Source: Tritrichomonas musculus | Taxonomy: Eukaryota > Parabasalia > Tritrichomonadida > Tritrichomonadidae | Direction: 5' to 3' | Length of the DNA: 64,000 nucleotides | Assembly (NCBI GenBank): GCA_039105265.1 | Contig: JAPFFF010000001.1 | Coordinates: forward strand, 1,736,001-1,800,000 | Shown here: in pieces, positions 32,171-43,102 of the stretch | Layout: the number at the start of each line of letters is the position of its first letter | Numbering within the stretch: position 1 is the stretch's first letter | Notes under the pieces: model-generated | What the model saw: the letters and a program-made list of their open reading frames with translations, nothing else | Told to the model about the DNA's origin: nothing | Databases searched by the model: none | Program-made: the position numbers and the translations under genes

Positions 32171-33640
32171 TTAGTATTTTATATTTAATGAATCTAAAGT
32201 ATTGAAGACAATCTTATTACCTCTTCTCAAAATAATATCGAGTGGAGTTGAATAAAAAAAAATCATTTAAACATCAATAAAAAATGAAATAAAAACGTCA
32301 TCATAATAATTAATATAAAAAATAGTGTTTTTTCTATAAATATCAACTCTAGGATCTTTTAATAATTCTATTACACAATCAGTACTGCTCTGAACAGCTG
32401 CAACAAAAAGTGGTGTTGAATTCAACACAATTAAAAAAATGCCATTAATTTTTTTTAAAAAATCCAATTAAATCAAATATAGCAAAAACGGCATCTTCGC
32501 TATTTACATTAATTTTGGGGTGTTTTAAAAGCATCTTTACAATATATAAATTATTATTACAAGCAGCAAAATGTAAAGGCGAGTTTCCATGAAAATTTCT
32601 AAATAATTTCATTTCACAACTTAAAAAAAAAAAAAAACTTCTAAACTTACATTAACATCAAGATCATGAATTGAATAAAGAATGTTAAACAAAGTTCTAA
32701 TATCATAGCAAGAAGCAATAGAGAACATTTCATTAATGTATTCAATATTGGTCAAAAACTCAGGATTTTTTTCAAGCAGCTCATTTAAAACATAATAATT
32801 ATGTGAAGTAATTGATTTCTCCACAGTTCGAAAATCCAATTCAATTGGATAACTAGAAATGAAATAATCAAACAATTCATTCTTATAATAAGAGATTATA
32901 AAACTCATTGCCAGTCGACTTGGCTTAAAACCTTTATTTTCAAGAAGGTGAATTATTTCATAATTCTCACCAATGACAGCAGAAGAAAGAGTGTTATTTG
33001 GAAAAGTGTCAAGATGATTATACAAATACTTGAAGATGTTGATCGATCCAACCGCGGCAGAGTACTCAATTAATGAATTGCAAACGAAACGAGACGATTC
33101 AAATGTCGAATCAAAAACCTTTGAATCAAGCGGCAGATTCGTTCTTGAAATTAAAGTTGTGAATGAGTCAATGTCATCAGAACGAATTATTTTTGAAAGA
33201 GTTTCATCTTCTTGATTCGATTCTTGATTGACATTGAATTTAAATCCGTTATTTTGAATTGATTCAACTTTTTCTGTACTTTTATTATCAGTGGTGTTGG
33301 AATCATACAAAAAATGGTAAATTTCTCTGTTGAACATATGATATATTTCTGTCTCTGTAAAGTTTTCAAAAATTTGAGTTTTCATAGATAATATTAATTG
33401 TTCGATTAATTTTTTTGGCTCATTAAACTTGTATTTTGAATACATTGAATTTAACACTTCCAAAAAATCGTAAAATTTGTATTTTTCATCTATAATGCGA
33501 TTTTGTTGAAGAATATTCGATAAAGAATCAATTGATTCTTTTGATTTTACAAAAGAAATAACTGAAGTTTGTACTTTCATCATTTCTGTAACAGCATTTT
33601 TAATGGATTTAATATAGTCCAATGAAGGAGTTGCAGTCAT
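32171..33640 (-). pseudogene. DUF3447/ankyrin protein broken at T tracts
   Basis: The minus-strand ORF from ATG 33640 (a TCAG initiator-like motif is 17 bp upstream; ATG 33667 is less likely) encodes an N-terminal helical region and the DUF3447 core (EYSAAVGSINIFKYLYNH). It runs into a T15 tract and stops at 32621. Ankyrin homology resumes in another frame (GNSPLHFAACNNNLYIVK, STPLFVAAVQSS) to a stop at 32267. It resumes again as STPLDIILRRG to about 32171, beyond another T run. The gene thus has at least two frame breaks at homopolymers, from decay or sequencing error. Confidence 0.7.
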
Positions 33641-33841
33641 TTTAAAAATAACTGACCAAAAATGCATTCAAAAATAAAACGTTTTTTTTAAAATTCAATA
33701 ATATCCAAATATCTTCAAGATAAAACTCTTTTAAAATTACTTAATATAAAATTATTTCATTAATTGTTACTGAGAATTTAAATAAACATATAAAAATCTA
33801 TATAAAAAATTTAATGAAATTATAATGATTTAATAAAACCT

Positions 33842-34411
33842 TCATTTATGTTTAAAATATGATAATTCTTCTTCTGTGAAAGAATTCATTCTTTCTTTAT
33901 ATAATTTTAAACGTTCGTTACAAGTTTTTATAGTTTGTTCTGAATTGCTATCACGCATAAGTGCAAGTTCGAGGTTATCTATAGTATATTTAAGCACCTT
34001 ATAGATGTTGTACTTGATTTCCATTAATTTTTTAACCTTTTCAGGATCATTGTAAACTTCTAATAATAATTTAATTGTGTTTTCTCCGAAACTATCATCT
34101 TTTGAATATGGTTCAAAATCAGCATTGTTTCCGTATTCCAAAATCCAGTGTTTTTGGAGCTCGTTAAGGAAAAGCTTACGCTTATCTTCATTAATTGATT
34201 TATCACAAACGCAAAAGAATGTAATATTATTTTCATTTGTATAGCAATAATAAACATTTTCACCTTTTTGACTAATTGTATATGGATTTTCTGGATTAAC
34301 AATTTCTAACATTTCAAGGCCAATGTCAAGATAATCCTCTTCATCAAGCGAATACTCAGCAACTGGTGTTGTTCCATTAGCTACCATAGCAAATCGAAAA
34401 TTTAATGTCAT
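33842..34411 (-). CDS. longin-domain protein, SNARE-like without membrane anchor
   Basis: 189 residues. Residues 1-110 fit a longin fold: an initial strand followed by G-TTPVAEYS, then GENVYYCYTNENNITFFCVCD and a helix after DKRKLFLNELQ. Residues 110-185 are helical, with a degenerate SNARE-like heptad stretch (NIYKVLKYTIDNLELAL). It ends in KHK without the transmembrane segment of VAMP7 or Sec22. The expected role is vesicle traffic; Ykt6-type lipidation is unlikely because no C-terminal CaaX is present. ATG 34411 is the only sensible start. Confidence 0.7.
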   Translation of the reverse strand: MTLNFRFAMVANGTTPVAEYSLDEEDYLDIGLEMLEIVNPENPYTISQKGENVYYCYTNENNITFFCVCDKSINEDKRKLFLNELQKHWILEYGNNADFEPYSKDDSFGENTIKLLLEVYNDPEKVKKLMEIKYNIYKVLKYTIDNLELALMRDSNSEQTIKTCNERLKLYKERMNSFTEEELSYFKHK

Positions 34412-35510
34412 CTATATAAAGATTTTCTTTATTAAAATGTCATCCCTTATTCAAAAATTTTAAGAAAATTCAAAAAAGTGTTATTTCTCATTTTATGAAA
34501 GAATTGATCGGCTTATTGAAGATAGGATAAATTTTAGAGCATTAACCATAACGTTCTTAATATAGATTGTATTTTGAATTTTCAATGAAAATCCAATATC
34601 TCAGTTCATTTGATTATTTTCACAAAGGTAGAGTCCAAATATTGTTGTTTAGGCTCTGGAGTTGTTTTTCTCTAGTTTTCCAATGGACTTTGAAAACTCA
34701 AACTTAACAAATTTTTGTTTTTTTATTATGAATTAATTTATTTAAAGCATATATTTTATATAATTTTTTTTTTGTTTTTATTTGAAAAATAAAGATAAAA
34801 TTATTGTTATATTTGAATGATTATTCAAAATTCAAAAGGTGTTTCAAATAATTTGAATTCGAAAAAACAAAATATTAATATCTTATTAAAAATATAAAAT
34901 AATTATAGAAAATGATGTATTTATATTTATATTAATAATTATTATTTAAAAATAAATAATAATTATTAAATATAATATTTTAACGAAGATATTATAAATA
35001 ATGCTTCTAATTCAATTTTACTACAAGCTTTTCATATTTTCATTGATAACTTTCTATTTGAAATAACTAATAAATATATTCGATTATATATATAAATCAT
35101 ATTATTTTATATAATATTATAAATAATGAAAATATTCTATACACAATAAGATACAATTATTTTGAAATATAAAAAATTGGGAAAAAAAAGTTCGAACTTT
35201 TTAATTTTTCACAATTTTTGATAGAACGATCATTTTTTGAGAGAAATCATAGAAAAATTCTATTAATTCAAATTTGATATAAAAAGGTCATATTTTGAAA
35301 TAAAAGGTTAAATAATAAACCCACGTTTTCTTAATATGATTTAATTATTTTTAAATTTAATTATATTTATAATATTTATAATCTCATACACTTTATTATT
35401 TTATAGTATCTTTTTATCAAATTAGCTATCTGTCATTTTAATTAGGTTTCAAATTTCAGTTATACCCTTAAAAAATTTACAGTAAAAAAGTGGTTTGAAA
35501 TAAGTTTATT
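34412..35510. other. AT-rich intergenic region
   Basis: 1.1 kb between divergent genes. No ORF or RNA is recognised. It should contain both promoters, but no clear initiator was identified. Confidence 0.4.
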
Positions 35511-37805
35511 ATGCTTGAGAATTTGTCCAAAGTACTAAATTCGATAATAACTCCTCCAGAAAAGCAGCTTACTAGTCCTGAAATTCATATAACTTCATAT
35601 TCTTTTGCTGAAAGTTTTACATCAAGCCTTAGACAAAAAAATAATCTATCCGAAGAAACGGTTGATAAAGTTGGACTTCTATTTGCCACCAATCTTTATA
35701 TGACTGCATTAACAATTGGTATTCCAAAAAACAGCTATAACCTTAGAGTTGAACAAGTCGTATACTCGTCAAACGCCATAATACAATATTTCAAAGAACT
35801 AGAAACCATTTTAAATATCGTCCCAATATATCTATCCGACATAATAAATAAAGTTGTACAAGGAGTCAAAGATTTAACTTCTTTTTCTAATTCAGTAAAT
35901 GATTTTGTAGATTTTACTTACTCGATCCAGTATTACCTCAAAATTATTGAACTTGAACGGCAATTTGTACCAAAAGAATTTAATATACCAGATGTTCAAA
36001 GCCAATTTCAGCCTTTTCTTAACAATACCATACAATCTCTCAAGGAGGTCGACAAGTACCGCGCAATGCAAGAGCAAAACTATCCAACAAACGACTTAAA
36101 ACAGCAAGAAGCCATCTATGTTACATCAATCAAAGAAGTTTCAGAAATGATCGTAAAAAACAAACAATTTCTTTTAAATGCTCAGAAAAAAATTTCTGAG
36201 CAATTCAATAGTTTATTTTCTGAACGATCATATTTTGAATCATTTGAATACTTTACAAAATTCATTAATACTATATCATCAATCACAATGCATTCTTATA
36301 AAATAATGCAGTACGATCCAGCCGAGTTTTTAAATGGCATCTTAAATCTTCAGAATATTTTGACTGGCACTTTTACAACGATCACTGCTTACTACATGGC
36401 AATGAGATCACGTGTAACTCTCGCCGGCTGCCAGGAACAGTCGAGAAAATCCTACAAAATCCTCGGTCCATACGTGGACTCGCTCAGCGCCCTCCTCTCA
36501 AAGACGATACCAAAGTGCCCGCCATTCTTGTATGAGTACTTAAGAACAAGGTTCATCGAACTTTTCACTGAGATCCAGCGTCTCTACGTCGACTACGACA
36601 GGCAAACAGCACAGCTCTCCAGCATAATAGAAAATGGCTCCTCTCCACAAAACCAACCGGAAACACAACCACAAATACAAAGTCAGACACAACAACAAAC
36701 ACAACCACAAACTCAACAACAAACACAACCACAAACTCAACAGCAAACACAAAGTCAGACACATTCACAGAATTCAACTGCTGGTGTTGGTGAATCTCAT
36801 TTGAATGAAAAAGTTTTGAAGCTTCAAGAAGAGAATGAAAAGTTAGTGAAGGAGCTTGAGAGAGTGAAGAGCGAGAATTTGTCTCTCCGTGAGAAACTCA
36901 GCAAGTCGGGTGATACGAAGAAAGACAAGAAGGAGGGTGGCGCTGTCCGCTCACGCACGATCAAGCCCGTCAGTGTTGACGAGATAGACAACATGAAGAA
37001 CAAGACGCTGATTGGCCAAGGCGGGCAGTCTCGTGTCTACCGCGTCTCCAAGGACTCCTTCTTTGCCCTCAAAGAGCTCGAAGTGACGAGCAGCATCAGC
37101 GAGAACTACGAGCACCTACGTCGTCTCCTTCAGGAGTACGAGATCATCAACACTCTCGTCCATCCGAACATCATCAAGACGTACGGCATCTGTTTTGGCG
37201 ATGACACTCATCCTCCTTCGATTATTCTTGAATTTTGTCCATTCAATCTTTCCAAGTGTGTCAAAGACCTTCAAGATTGTGAGCGAATTTCGGTTATTTT
37301 TGAGATAAGTTCGGCCATGAGCGAAGTTCATGAGAAGCACTTGATTCATCGTGATTTGAAGCCTGAAAACATTTTGTTGGACGATGAAAAACACGTCAAA
37401 ATTAGCGATTTCGGAATCTCGCGTTTGAATGAAATTGAAGGAGAGAACTCAAAGACACTCGGTATCGGAACCCTCAAATTCATGGCACCTGAAATTTTGA
37501 ATGAAGATAAATATTACACTGAAAAAGTGGACGTGTACTCTTTCGGAGTGATTCTGTTCTTCGTATTGACAAACGGACAGTACCCAAAGATTAGCATATC
37601 AGAAATAGCAACTGGGAAAAAGGCAACTATTCCTGCTCATGTGAACCAGGTTTCGCGTGAGTTGATCCTTCGTTGCTGGTCAACAAAATCTGACGATCGT
37701 CCTTCATTCAACGAAATCGTTGAATACATCACAGACAATAACTTCAAGCTCATTGATGGAATTGAATACCAAGTCCCAAAAATCAAAGAATTTCTTTCTT
37801 TGTAA
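35511..37805 (+). CDS. TKL-like protein kinase with N-terminal helical domain
   Basis: 764 residues. Residues 1-370 are a helical domain of unknown family. About 380-420 are a Gln/Thr/Pro-rich linker (repeated QTQQQTQP), about 430-470 a coiled coil (LQEENEKLVKELERV), and 490-750 the kinase domain with GQGGQS from G502, ALK lysine, HRD 613-615, DFG 633-635 and MAPE. It is predicted active. The C-terminal half resembles the array kinases in layout (coil, short linker, kinase, short tail), so it is probably what their full-length ancestor looked like. Bases 36400-37190 are clearly GC-richer than the rest of the gene. A T run starts about 20 bp after the stop. Confidence 0.87.
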   Translation: MLENLSKVLNSIITPPEKQLTSPEIHITSYSFAESFTSSLRQKNNLSEETVDKVGLLFATNLYMTALTIGIPKNSYNLRVEQVVYSSNAIIQYFKELETILNIVPIYLSDIINKVVQGVKDLTSFSNSVNDFVDFTYSIQYYLKIIELERQFVPKEFNIPDVQSQFQPFLNNTIQSLKEVDKYRAMQEQNYPTNDLKQQEAIYVTSIKEVSEMIVKNKQFLLNAQKKISEQFNSLFSERSYFESFEYFTKFINTISSITMHSYKIMQYDPAEFLNGILNLQNILTGTFTTITAYYMAMRSRVTLAGCQEQSRKSYKILGPYVDSLSALLSKTIPKCPPFLYEYLRTRFIELFTEIQRLYVDYDRQTAQLSSIIENGSSPQNQPETQPQIQSQTQQQTQPQTQQQTQPQTQQQTQSQTHSQNSTAGVGESHLNEKVLKLQEENEKLVKELERVKSENLSLREKLSKSGDTKKDKKEGGAVRSRTIKPVSVDEIDNMKNKTLIGQGGQSRVYRVSKDSFFALKELEVTSSISENYEHLRRLLQEYEIINTLVHPNIIKTYGICFGDDTHPPSIILEFCPFNLSKCVKDLQDCERISVIFEISSAMSEVHEKHLIHRDLKPENILLDDEKHVKISDFGISRLNEIEGENSKTLGIGTLKFMAPEILNEDKYYTEKVDVYSFGVILFFVLTNGQYPKISISEIATGKKATIPAHVNQVSRELILRCWSTKSDDRPSFNEIVEYITDNNFKLIDGIEYQVPKIKEFLSL

Positions 37806-38334
37806 TTTTGAAAATTAGAAAGCTTTTTTTTTTTTTTTTTTTTTTTTCAAATGTTTTTTATGATATTGTAAATGTGAATTATCCATTTCGGAAATATGCC
37901 GTATTTGAAGATTTTTGTATGTATAGTATTCAAAAAGTTGCACGTTTGCCGTATGTCGTAGAAGTCTTGTAAAATAAACTATTCAATGAACGACCAAATA
38001 GCCGTTTTACAAAAACCACCGAAGGGCTAAATGTGAAATATTTTTTTTTTTTTTTTTTTTTATGTCAATCTGGGATTTAGTTATAACATTTTTATATAAA
38101 GTTGATTCCATGATTGAATATTTAAAGTAAATATGAAGATTCATATTCGATTTCTATTGATATGTAATTTATATTATATATTCAAAAACTATTAGTCAAA
38201 TTCCACTTTTTCAGAACATTTTAATCGTTCTAATAGTTTTACCATTATAGTTTGCTGTTTTTTTCAAGGAATGAAAATTTTTATTATAAAAACATTTCAA
38301 AACTTTAAAATAAATACATTTTTTGTAATTGTGA
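37806..38334. other. spacer between convergent genes with two T tracts
   Basis: T runs at about 37825-37847 and 38040-38060. A slightly GC-richer stretch at 37915-38030 has no ORF. Nothing else is recognised. Confidence 0.45.
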
Positions 38335-39687
38335 TTATATTTTATGCATTTCGAAAGTTGAATGGCTGATATCCTTGGATGGTTTGTTATCAACTTTAAT
38401 CTGATTTCTTAATCGAGAAGATAGAGTGGGATTTTGCAGATCTACCACTTTAACAATAGGGAATGTATTTGCCAACGTATTAAAACGACGGAATTTGACC
38501 TTATTATCACTTCTTTCATGAGCTTTTGCTTGATCTTGCTTTTTTAGGAGATTGAAATTAAATTTAGTTTCACCTTTTTTCTTAATGATTATTTCATTAA
38601 ATTGAAATTGAGAAGATGAAGTCACTAGTTTGTTCTTTAAATGAGGATCATCAATAATCAATGGTAAAACCCCATCAGAAATATTCTTTTTAATAAAACA
38701 GTGCATTTTAATATCTGAACCGAATTTTTTGTAAAGAATTGTGTACGTCATTGAATTATATGTCGTCTGTCTGTTTTTTATTTCGCTAATCGCTTCTAAG
38801 GTTTCTTTAGAAGTAAGGTGCATCTGTTGGAAAATTGATTTTTCTTGAATATTTTTTGAATAGGGATCAAGTACCAAACAATTTACTTCTTCCTCATTAA
38901 AAGTGTATTCGTTATAGTTAGAATCAAAAGTAAAAAATGGATCTTTCTTAATTTCTTCTATTGTAATTCTTCGATTTGGATTTTTAATTAGCATCTTTTT
39001 AATTATGTTGATCAAATTAAAACCAATGCGTTTATCAATTGGAAAATATGGCTCCACTGTGGTAATCAAACGAATTACCTCTTTAATATTTGTGCTATTG
39101 AATGGAAGGACTCCATATGTAATTGCATAAATAACTATACCAAGGGACCAAATATCAATTGAATTTCCATAAAAATTTTGTGTTATAATTTCTGGAGCCA
39201 AATAACCTGGAGAGCCACAAATTGTTGAATGCGAATCAGTATCATGACAAGAGAAATCTAAATCTATTAATCTAATGTTTTGATTTTTATCAATCATGAT
39301 ATTTTCACATTTGAGATCTCTATGAATAATATGATTTTTATGAAGATAGTCAATTGCAACAACAAGTTGGGCAAATATGTTTTTAATGTCCTCCTCAGAT
39401 AAAAGAGGATTATGATTAATGTAATCAAGCAGTGTTTCGCCATCAACATATTCCATTATGATACAACTTTTTCCATTTGAAGCTTTTATCAAATCAAAAT
39501 CTTGGCATATAAATGGATGAATGATTGATTTACGTATTTCTTCTTCTTGATTATCTCTTTGGAATATTTTAATTGCAACTGGGTAATGAAGAATTGAATG
39601 CACTGCAAGGTAAACAGATGCAAAAGATCCTTGACCAATCTTTTTCACAATCTCATAATTGCCAAGAACAGGATGACCGATTTCCAT
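38335..39687 (-). CDS. CAMK/AMPK-like Ser/Thr kinase with atypical DLD motif
   Basis: 450 residues. The kinase domain is at 10-260: GQGSFA from G18, AIK lysine K40, HRDLKCEN from 122, then LIDLDFS at about 140-146 where DFG would be. The metal-binding Asp is kept but Phe-Gly is replaced by Leu-Asp. GSPGYLAPE and the WSLG helix are normal for CAMKL kinases. Residues 270-450 are a basic C-terminal region without recognised domains. A TCAG motif lies about 12 bp upstream of ATG 39687, next to a perfect 12-bp-arm palindrome at 39711-39736. It may be an active kinase with an unusual activation-segment start. Confidence 0.85.
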   Translation of the reverse strand: MEIGHPVLGNYEIVKKIGQGSFASVYLAVHSILHYPVAIKIFQRDNQEEEIRKSIIHPFICQDFDLIKASNGKSCIIMEYVDGETLLDYINHNPLLSEEDIKNIFAQLVVAIDYLHKNHIIHRDLKCENIMIDKNQNIRLIDLDFSCHDTDSHSTICGSPGYLAPEIITQNFYGNSIDIWSLGIVIYAITYGVLPFNSTNIKEVIRLITTVEPYFPIDKRIGFNLINIIKKMLIKNPNRRITIEEIKKDPFFTFDSNYNEYTFNEEEVNCLVLDPYSKNIQEKSIFQQMHLTSKETLEAISEIKNRQTTYNSMTYTILYKKFGSDIKMHCFIKKNISDGVLPLIIDDPHLKNKLVTSSSQFQFNEIIIKKKGETKFNFNLLKKQDQAKAHERSDNKVKFRRFNTLANTFPIVKVVDLQNPTLSSRLRNQIKVDNKPSKDISHSTFEMHKI

Positions 39688-39710
39688 TTTAAAGAACTGA
39701 TAAAAATAAA

Positions 39711-39736
39711 ATAAATATCACATGTGTGATATTTAT
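39711..39736. promoter_or_regulatory. palindrome upstream of the CAMK-like kinase
   Basis: Perfect inverted repeat: ataaatatcaca at 39711-39722, 2-bp centre, tgtgatatttat at 39725-39736. It lies 24-49 bp before the start codon, a plausible site for a dimeric or Myb-type regulator (inference). Confidence 0.4.
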
Positions 39737-41503
39737 CCATTCAATTTTAAATTTTTTTAAAAATCAAAAAATCTTGAAACTTATTATAATAATGTAATTT
39801 TTTATATTTGAATTATGCACTAATTATAAAATGAAATTATTATTTTGATATATAAAGCGAATTTTATTAACTTGAAGTAAAAAATATACAAATAGTTGTA
39901 AACAAATAATATAATAAATCAATTTTTTGAATCAAAAAAGATAGGATCTCTCAAATATTTGAAATTAGTTTATATTTTTTTATTTCAATTTACTTTGCGG
40001 AAATGGATTACTATTCAATTTAGTTTCAATTGAAAACCTATTGAAAAATAGAAAAAATATTTTTATTTTGCGGAAGAACTTAATTTCTTTTATTTATAAA
40101 CAAGAAATCGAATTGAAAATATTTAGATTAATTTTAATGAAAACTAATCAGTTAAATCATAAATAATTAATTAAAGAGAATGATTAAATCTTAATATTAC
40201 GGTGATACAAAAGTAAAATTCCTCAAAACTAATTTGTGATAATTCTTTTTGGCTAGTATAAATATTGATGATAAGCATTTAATGCATTTTTTTTACGAAT
40301 ATTATTTTTTTTTTTAAAACAGTGTTTCGTTTTTCTTTCCAGATTAACATTATTTACAATCAGGTTTTTAAATTAGATTCATTGATGGTAAAGCTGTTCT
40401 TCTTGGTAAAAAAAATTATTTGTTAAATCTTAATTTTAGGAGATGAATTACATTGATAAAATAATTGATTTAGTAGAGTAATAAATAGTTAGTTCGATTA
40501 ACAAAGATGGAGATGAATTTTGAGAAAACCAAAAGTTTTCAATTATATTTCTCAAAAAAAATGTAGTTTTTAGACAAGTTATTGGTATATACTAGCAATA
40601 ATTATATAATAGTCTTAATCTTATTGAAAGTAAACTCAAACGCACTCAATCTTCAACAAATGATTCAAATGCGTCATTTCCATCAACATGCTCATCTTTA
40701 GCAGACAAACCAAAGATAAATATGCCAATACTAATACAGATCAATTTCAAAAAAAAAAAAAAAAAAAAAGGCTCTTCTCTGAAAATGATGATTATATTTT
40801 ATATTTTTCTGCCATAAGGTATTCAAGGAAAATGTAAGACTATTTGAGGACATTAAAATTTGGTTAAGCAATTTGATTCTCATTGGACAAAAAAGAAACC
40901 TTATTTCCTCGGTGATATCACCAAATTCAATCAAAAACAAAAAATAAATAAGAAGTAAAACCGAATACAACGGAAACAATCATAAAAATTAAAAAGAATA
41001 GAATATAAACCATGAATAAAAAGACAATATCTATTTACTCATGGAAATCAATCAAATTAATCTAGATGATATTATTGACTTTGACTTTAGGGAACTCCTT
41101 TTGTGAATGCCCTCATATTTAAAATATAAACATACAAATATATATATTTATGGATTTAAATAATCAAAATACTTAAAGGTTTTTTTAAGTATTTTTCAAT
41201 TACATAGTTGATTATCAATTATAATATGAAAAATGAGTTTTTTTGTTTTATAAAACAATTAAAAGAGAATAAGAATAAAATTTTTAATTAATATTTTTTT
41301 AATATATTTCAAATTACAAAATATATTGGAAAATGAATACTTCCTTATATGAAATTGAATGCATACAATAAATTATAATACATTTATTATAAAAATGATA
41401 GTTTAAATTAGTATTTTTTTCATCATTCGAATTTGACTGAAGTTTGTTCAATATTCAATTATAAAGGGCATATTTTTCAATAAAAATATAATTTCTCTCC
41501 ACG
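39737..41503. other. intergenic region with a possible decayed coding remnant
   Basis: At 40600-40975, pieces of plus-strand frame look coding: ESKLKRTQSSTNDSNASF and SLADKPKINMP, then after an A19 run (about 40750-40769) WTKKKPYFLGDITKF. The frames are interrupted and start-less. I cannot name the family. The rest is AT-rich with nothing recognised. Confidence 0.3.
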
Positions 41504-42598
41504 ATGAATGAAAAGAATTTTGAAACTTTATTGAATTATCTCGACAAAATGAAGCGTATACAAGAACATCTCCTCAGAATAATTGAAATCAATAATTACA
41601 CTGAATTTGATGAATTAATCGTTTTTTTAATTGAGCAAAAAATCAATGAAAATAAAGACATTTTAAAAGATTTCCTCTATTTAATTGCTAAAATAACACA
41701 AAATCATCATATGACATTTGATTATTTCTTCCGAATGGAAAAACTCCTTTCCAACTTCAAAGAACCAATCAAAAACTCTTTCACTAGCTTTGAAATATTT
41801 GATATCTTTAAAGACAACCAACGATTACTGTGCTACCTTTTTGATGATGATATAATAATTCCTAATCATGAAATATGCTCAGTTATTTGCAATGAAAAAT
41901 ATTCTCAATTGGGATACCATTATCATTTTTTCCCAGAATTTCGTCAATTTTACTCAGAACCAGTTTTAAATGATATTAAAACCAAAAATCCACTTTTGCC
42001 ACTGATTCAAATTGACGTGCTCAAAAGAAATAGAAGAGAATACAGAGGTGAACCTTTTTATCAAATTATACAAAATGACTCAATTGATGAATTTACAAAA
42101 TGCGTTTTTAAAAATGTCACTTCACTTAATTCAAAAATTGAAAAAAAATTTCATGAAATAAATCAATTTTTAATTCCAGGTCTGCATTCATTGATTGAAT
42201 ATGCTGCATTCTACGGATCAGTGCAAATATTTCAATACTTAATATCGAATGGTGCCGAATTGACATCTGATATATGGAAATATGCAATTCACAGTCAAAA
42301 TCTAAAAATTATTCAAATTCTCATTGAGAATCATGTTGAATTACCAATAAATGAGTGTTGTAAAGAAGCCATTAAATGCCATCACAATGATATTTTGAAA
42401 TATTTTCTTGAATTTTTTTATGAATCAAATGAGGAAGACGATTTTAATTTGTTAATTGAAAGCATAAAATCATTTAATTTTGCTTATTGCTCTGAGTTAA
42501 CACCGAATGAAATTAATAAGCCAAATCAAATATCGAAGTTAGTTGATTTTGTCAAAGATGACTATTCATTTCTTAATCGATTTTTTGTTTATAAATGA
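41504..42598 (+). CDS. DUF3447 (ankyrin-related) protein
   Basis: 364 residues, matching the trichomonad DUF3447 layout: an N-terminal helical half with a YLDKMKRIQEHLL start, then LIEYAAFYGSVQIFQYLISNGAEL and AIHSQNLKIIQILIENH, which are ankyrin-like helix pairs. It lacks the long C-terminal ankyrin array usual in the family, so it may be a short member or truncated. The N-terminal start resembles the fragment at 42923-43102. A long T run follows about 26 bp after the stop. Confidence 0.75.
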   Translation: MNEKNFETLLNYLDKMKRIQEHLLRIIEINNYTEFDELIVFLIEQKINENKDILKDFLYLIAKITQNHHMTFDYFFRMEKLLSNFKEPIKNSFTSFEIFDIFKDNQRLLCYLFDDDIIIPNHEICSVICNEKYSQLGYHYHFFPEFRQFYSEPVLNDIKTKNPLLPLIQIDVLKRNRREYRGEPFYQIIQNDSIDEFTKCVFKNVTSLNSKIEKKFHEINQFLIPGLHSLIEYAAFYGSVQIFQYLISNGAELTSDIWKYAIHSQNLKIIQILIENHVELPINECCKEAIKCHHNDILKYFLEFFYESNEEDDFNLLIESIKSFNFAYCSELTPNEINKPNQISKLVDFVKDDYSFLNRFFVYK

Positions 42599-42620
42599 TG
42601 AATTGTAATAAAAATTCAAT

Positions 42621-42654
<34 letters not shown>

Positions 42655-42922
42655 TTTTAAGTTATCGTGGATTATTTTTGAATAATCTCATATAATAAGT
42701 TTGTTTTTCAACGAATTCAAAAAGTAGCCTTTGATAAATATATATATTTAATATACAGTTGCATTTATCAAATTCAATGTTATCTTTAATCATTTACAAA
42801 TTTTGATCCAAAAGGGAACTTTCAATACTTACGAGTGATGAATCAAACGGTTTCTCACAGAAGAAAATATTGAAAAATACTGCAGCATTGTAAGTATCAT
42901 TTCATTCTCGCTGCAGTATTGC
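42599..42922. other. short spacer with poly(T) and interleaved hairpins
   Basis: T run at about 42624-42650. Two inverted repeats interleave: aatactgcagc 42876-42886 with 42910-42920, and gcattgtaag 42885-42894 with 42922-42931. No gene. Confidence 0.5.
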
Positions 42923-43102
42923 TTACAATGCTATTAATTGTAATAATGCTTTGAATTCATATTCGTCATTAATTATTTGTTGAATCGAGACAAGATTAAT
43001 GAAATAGTCATATTTGTCTTCCCCATCTGATTCTTCTTCAAGGAATTCCAGAAGGGAACTTTCAATGCTTTTCATTTTGTCAACAAATATTTCCAAACTC
43101 AT
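42923..43102 (-). pseudogene. DUF3447-family N-terminal fragment
   Basis: 59 codons from ATG 43102 (MSLEIFVDKMKSIESSLLEFL) match the N-terminal pattern of DUF3447 proteins, then stop; the rest of the family sequence is absent. Probably a truncated gene remnant; a genuine small protein is possible. Confidence 0.5.
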
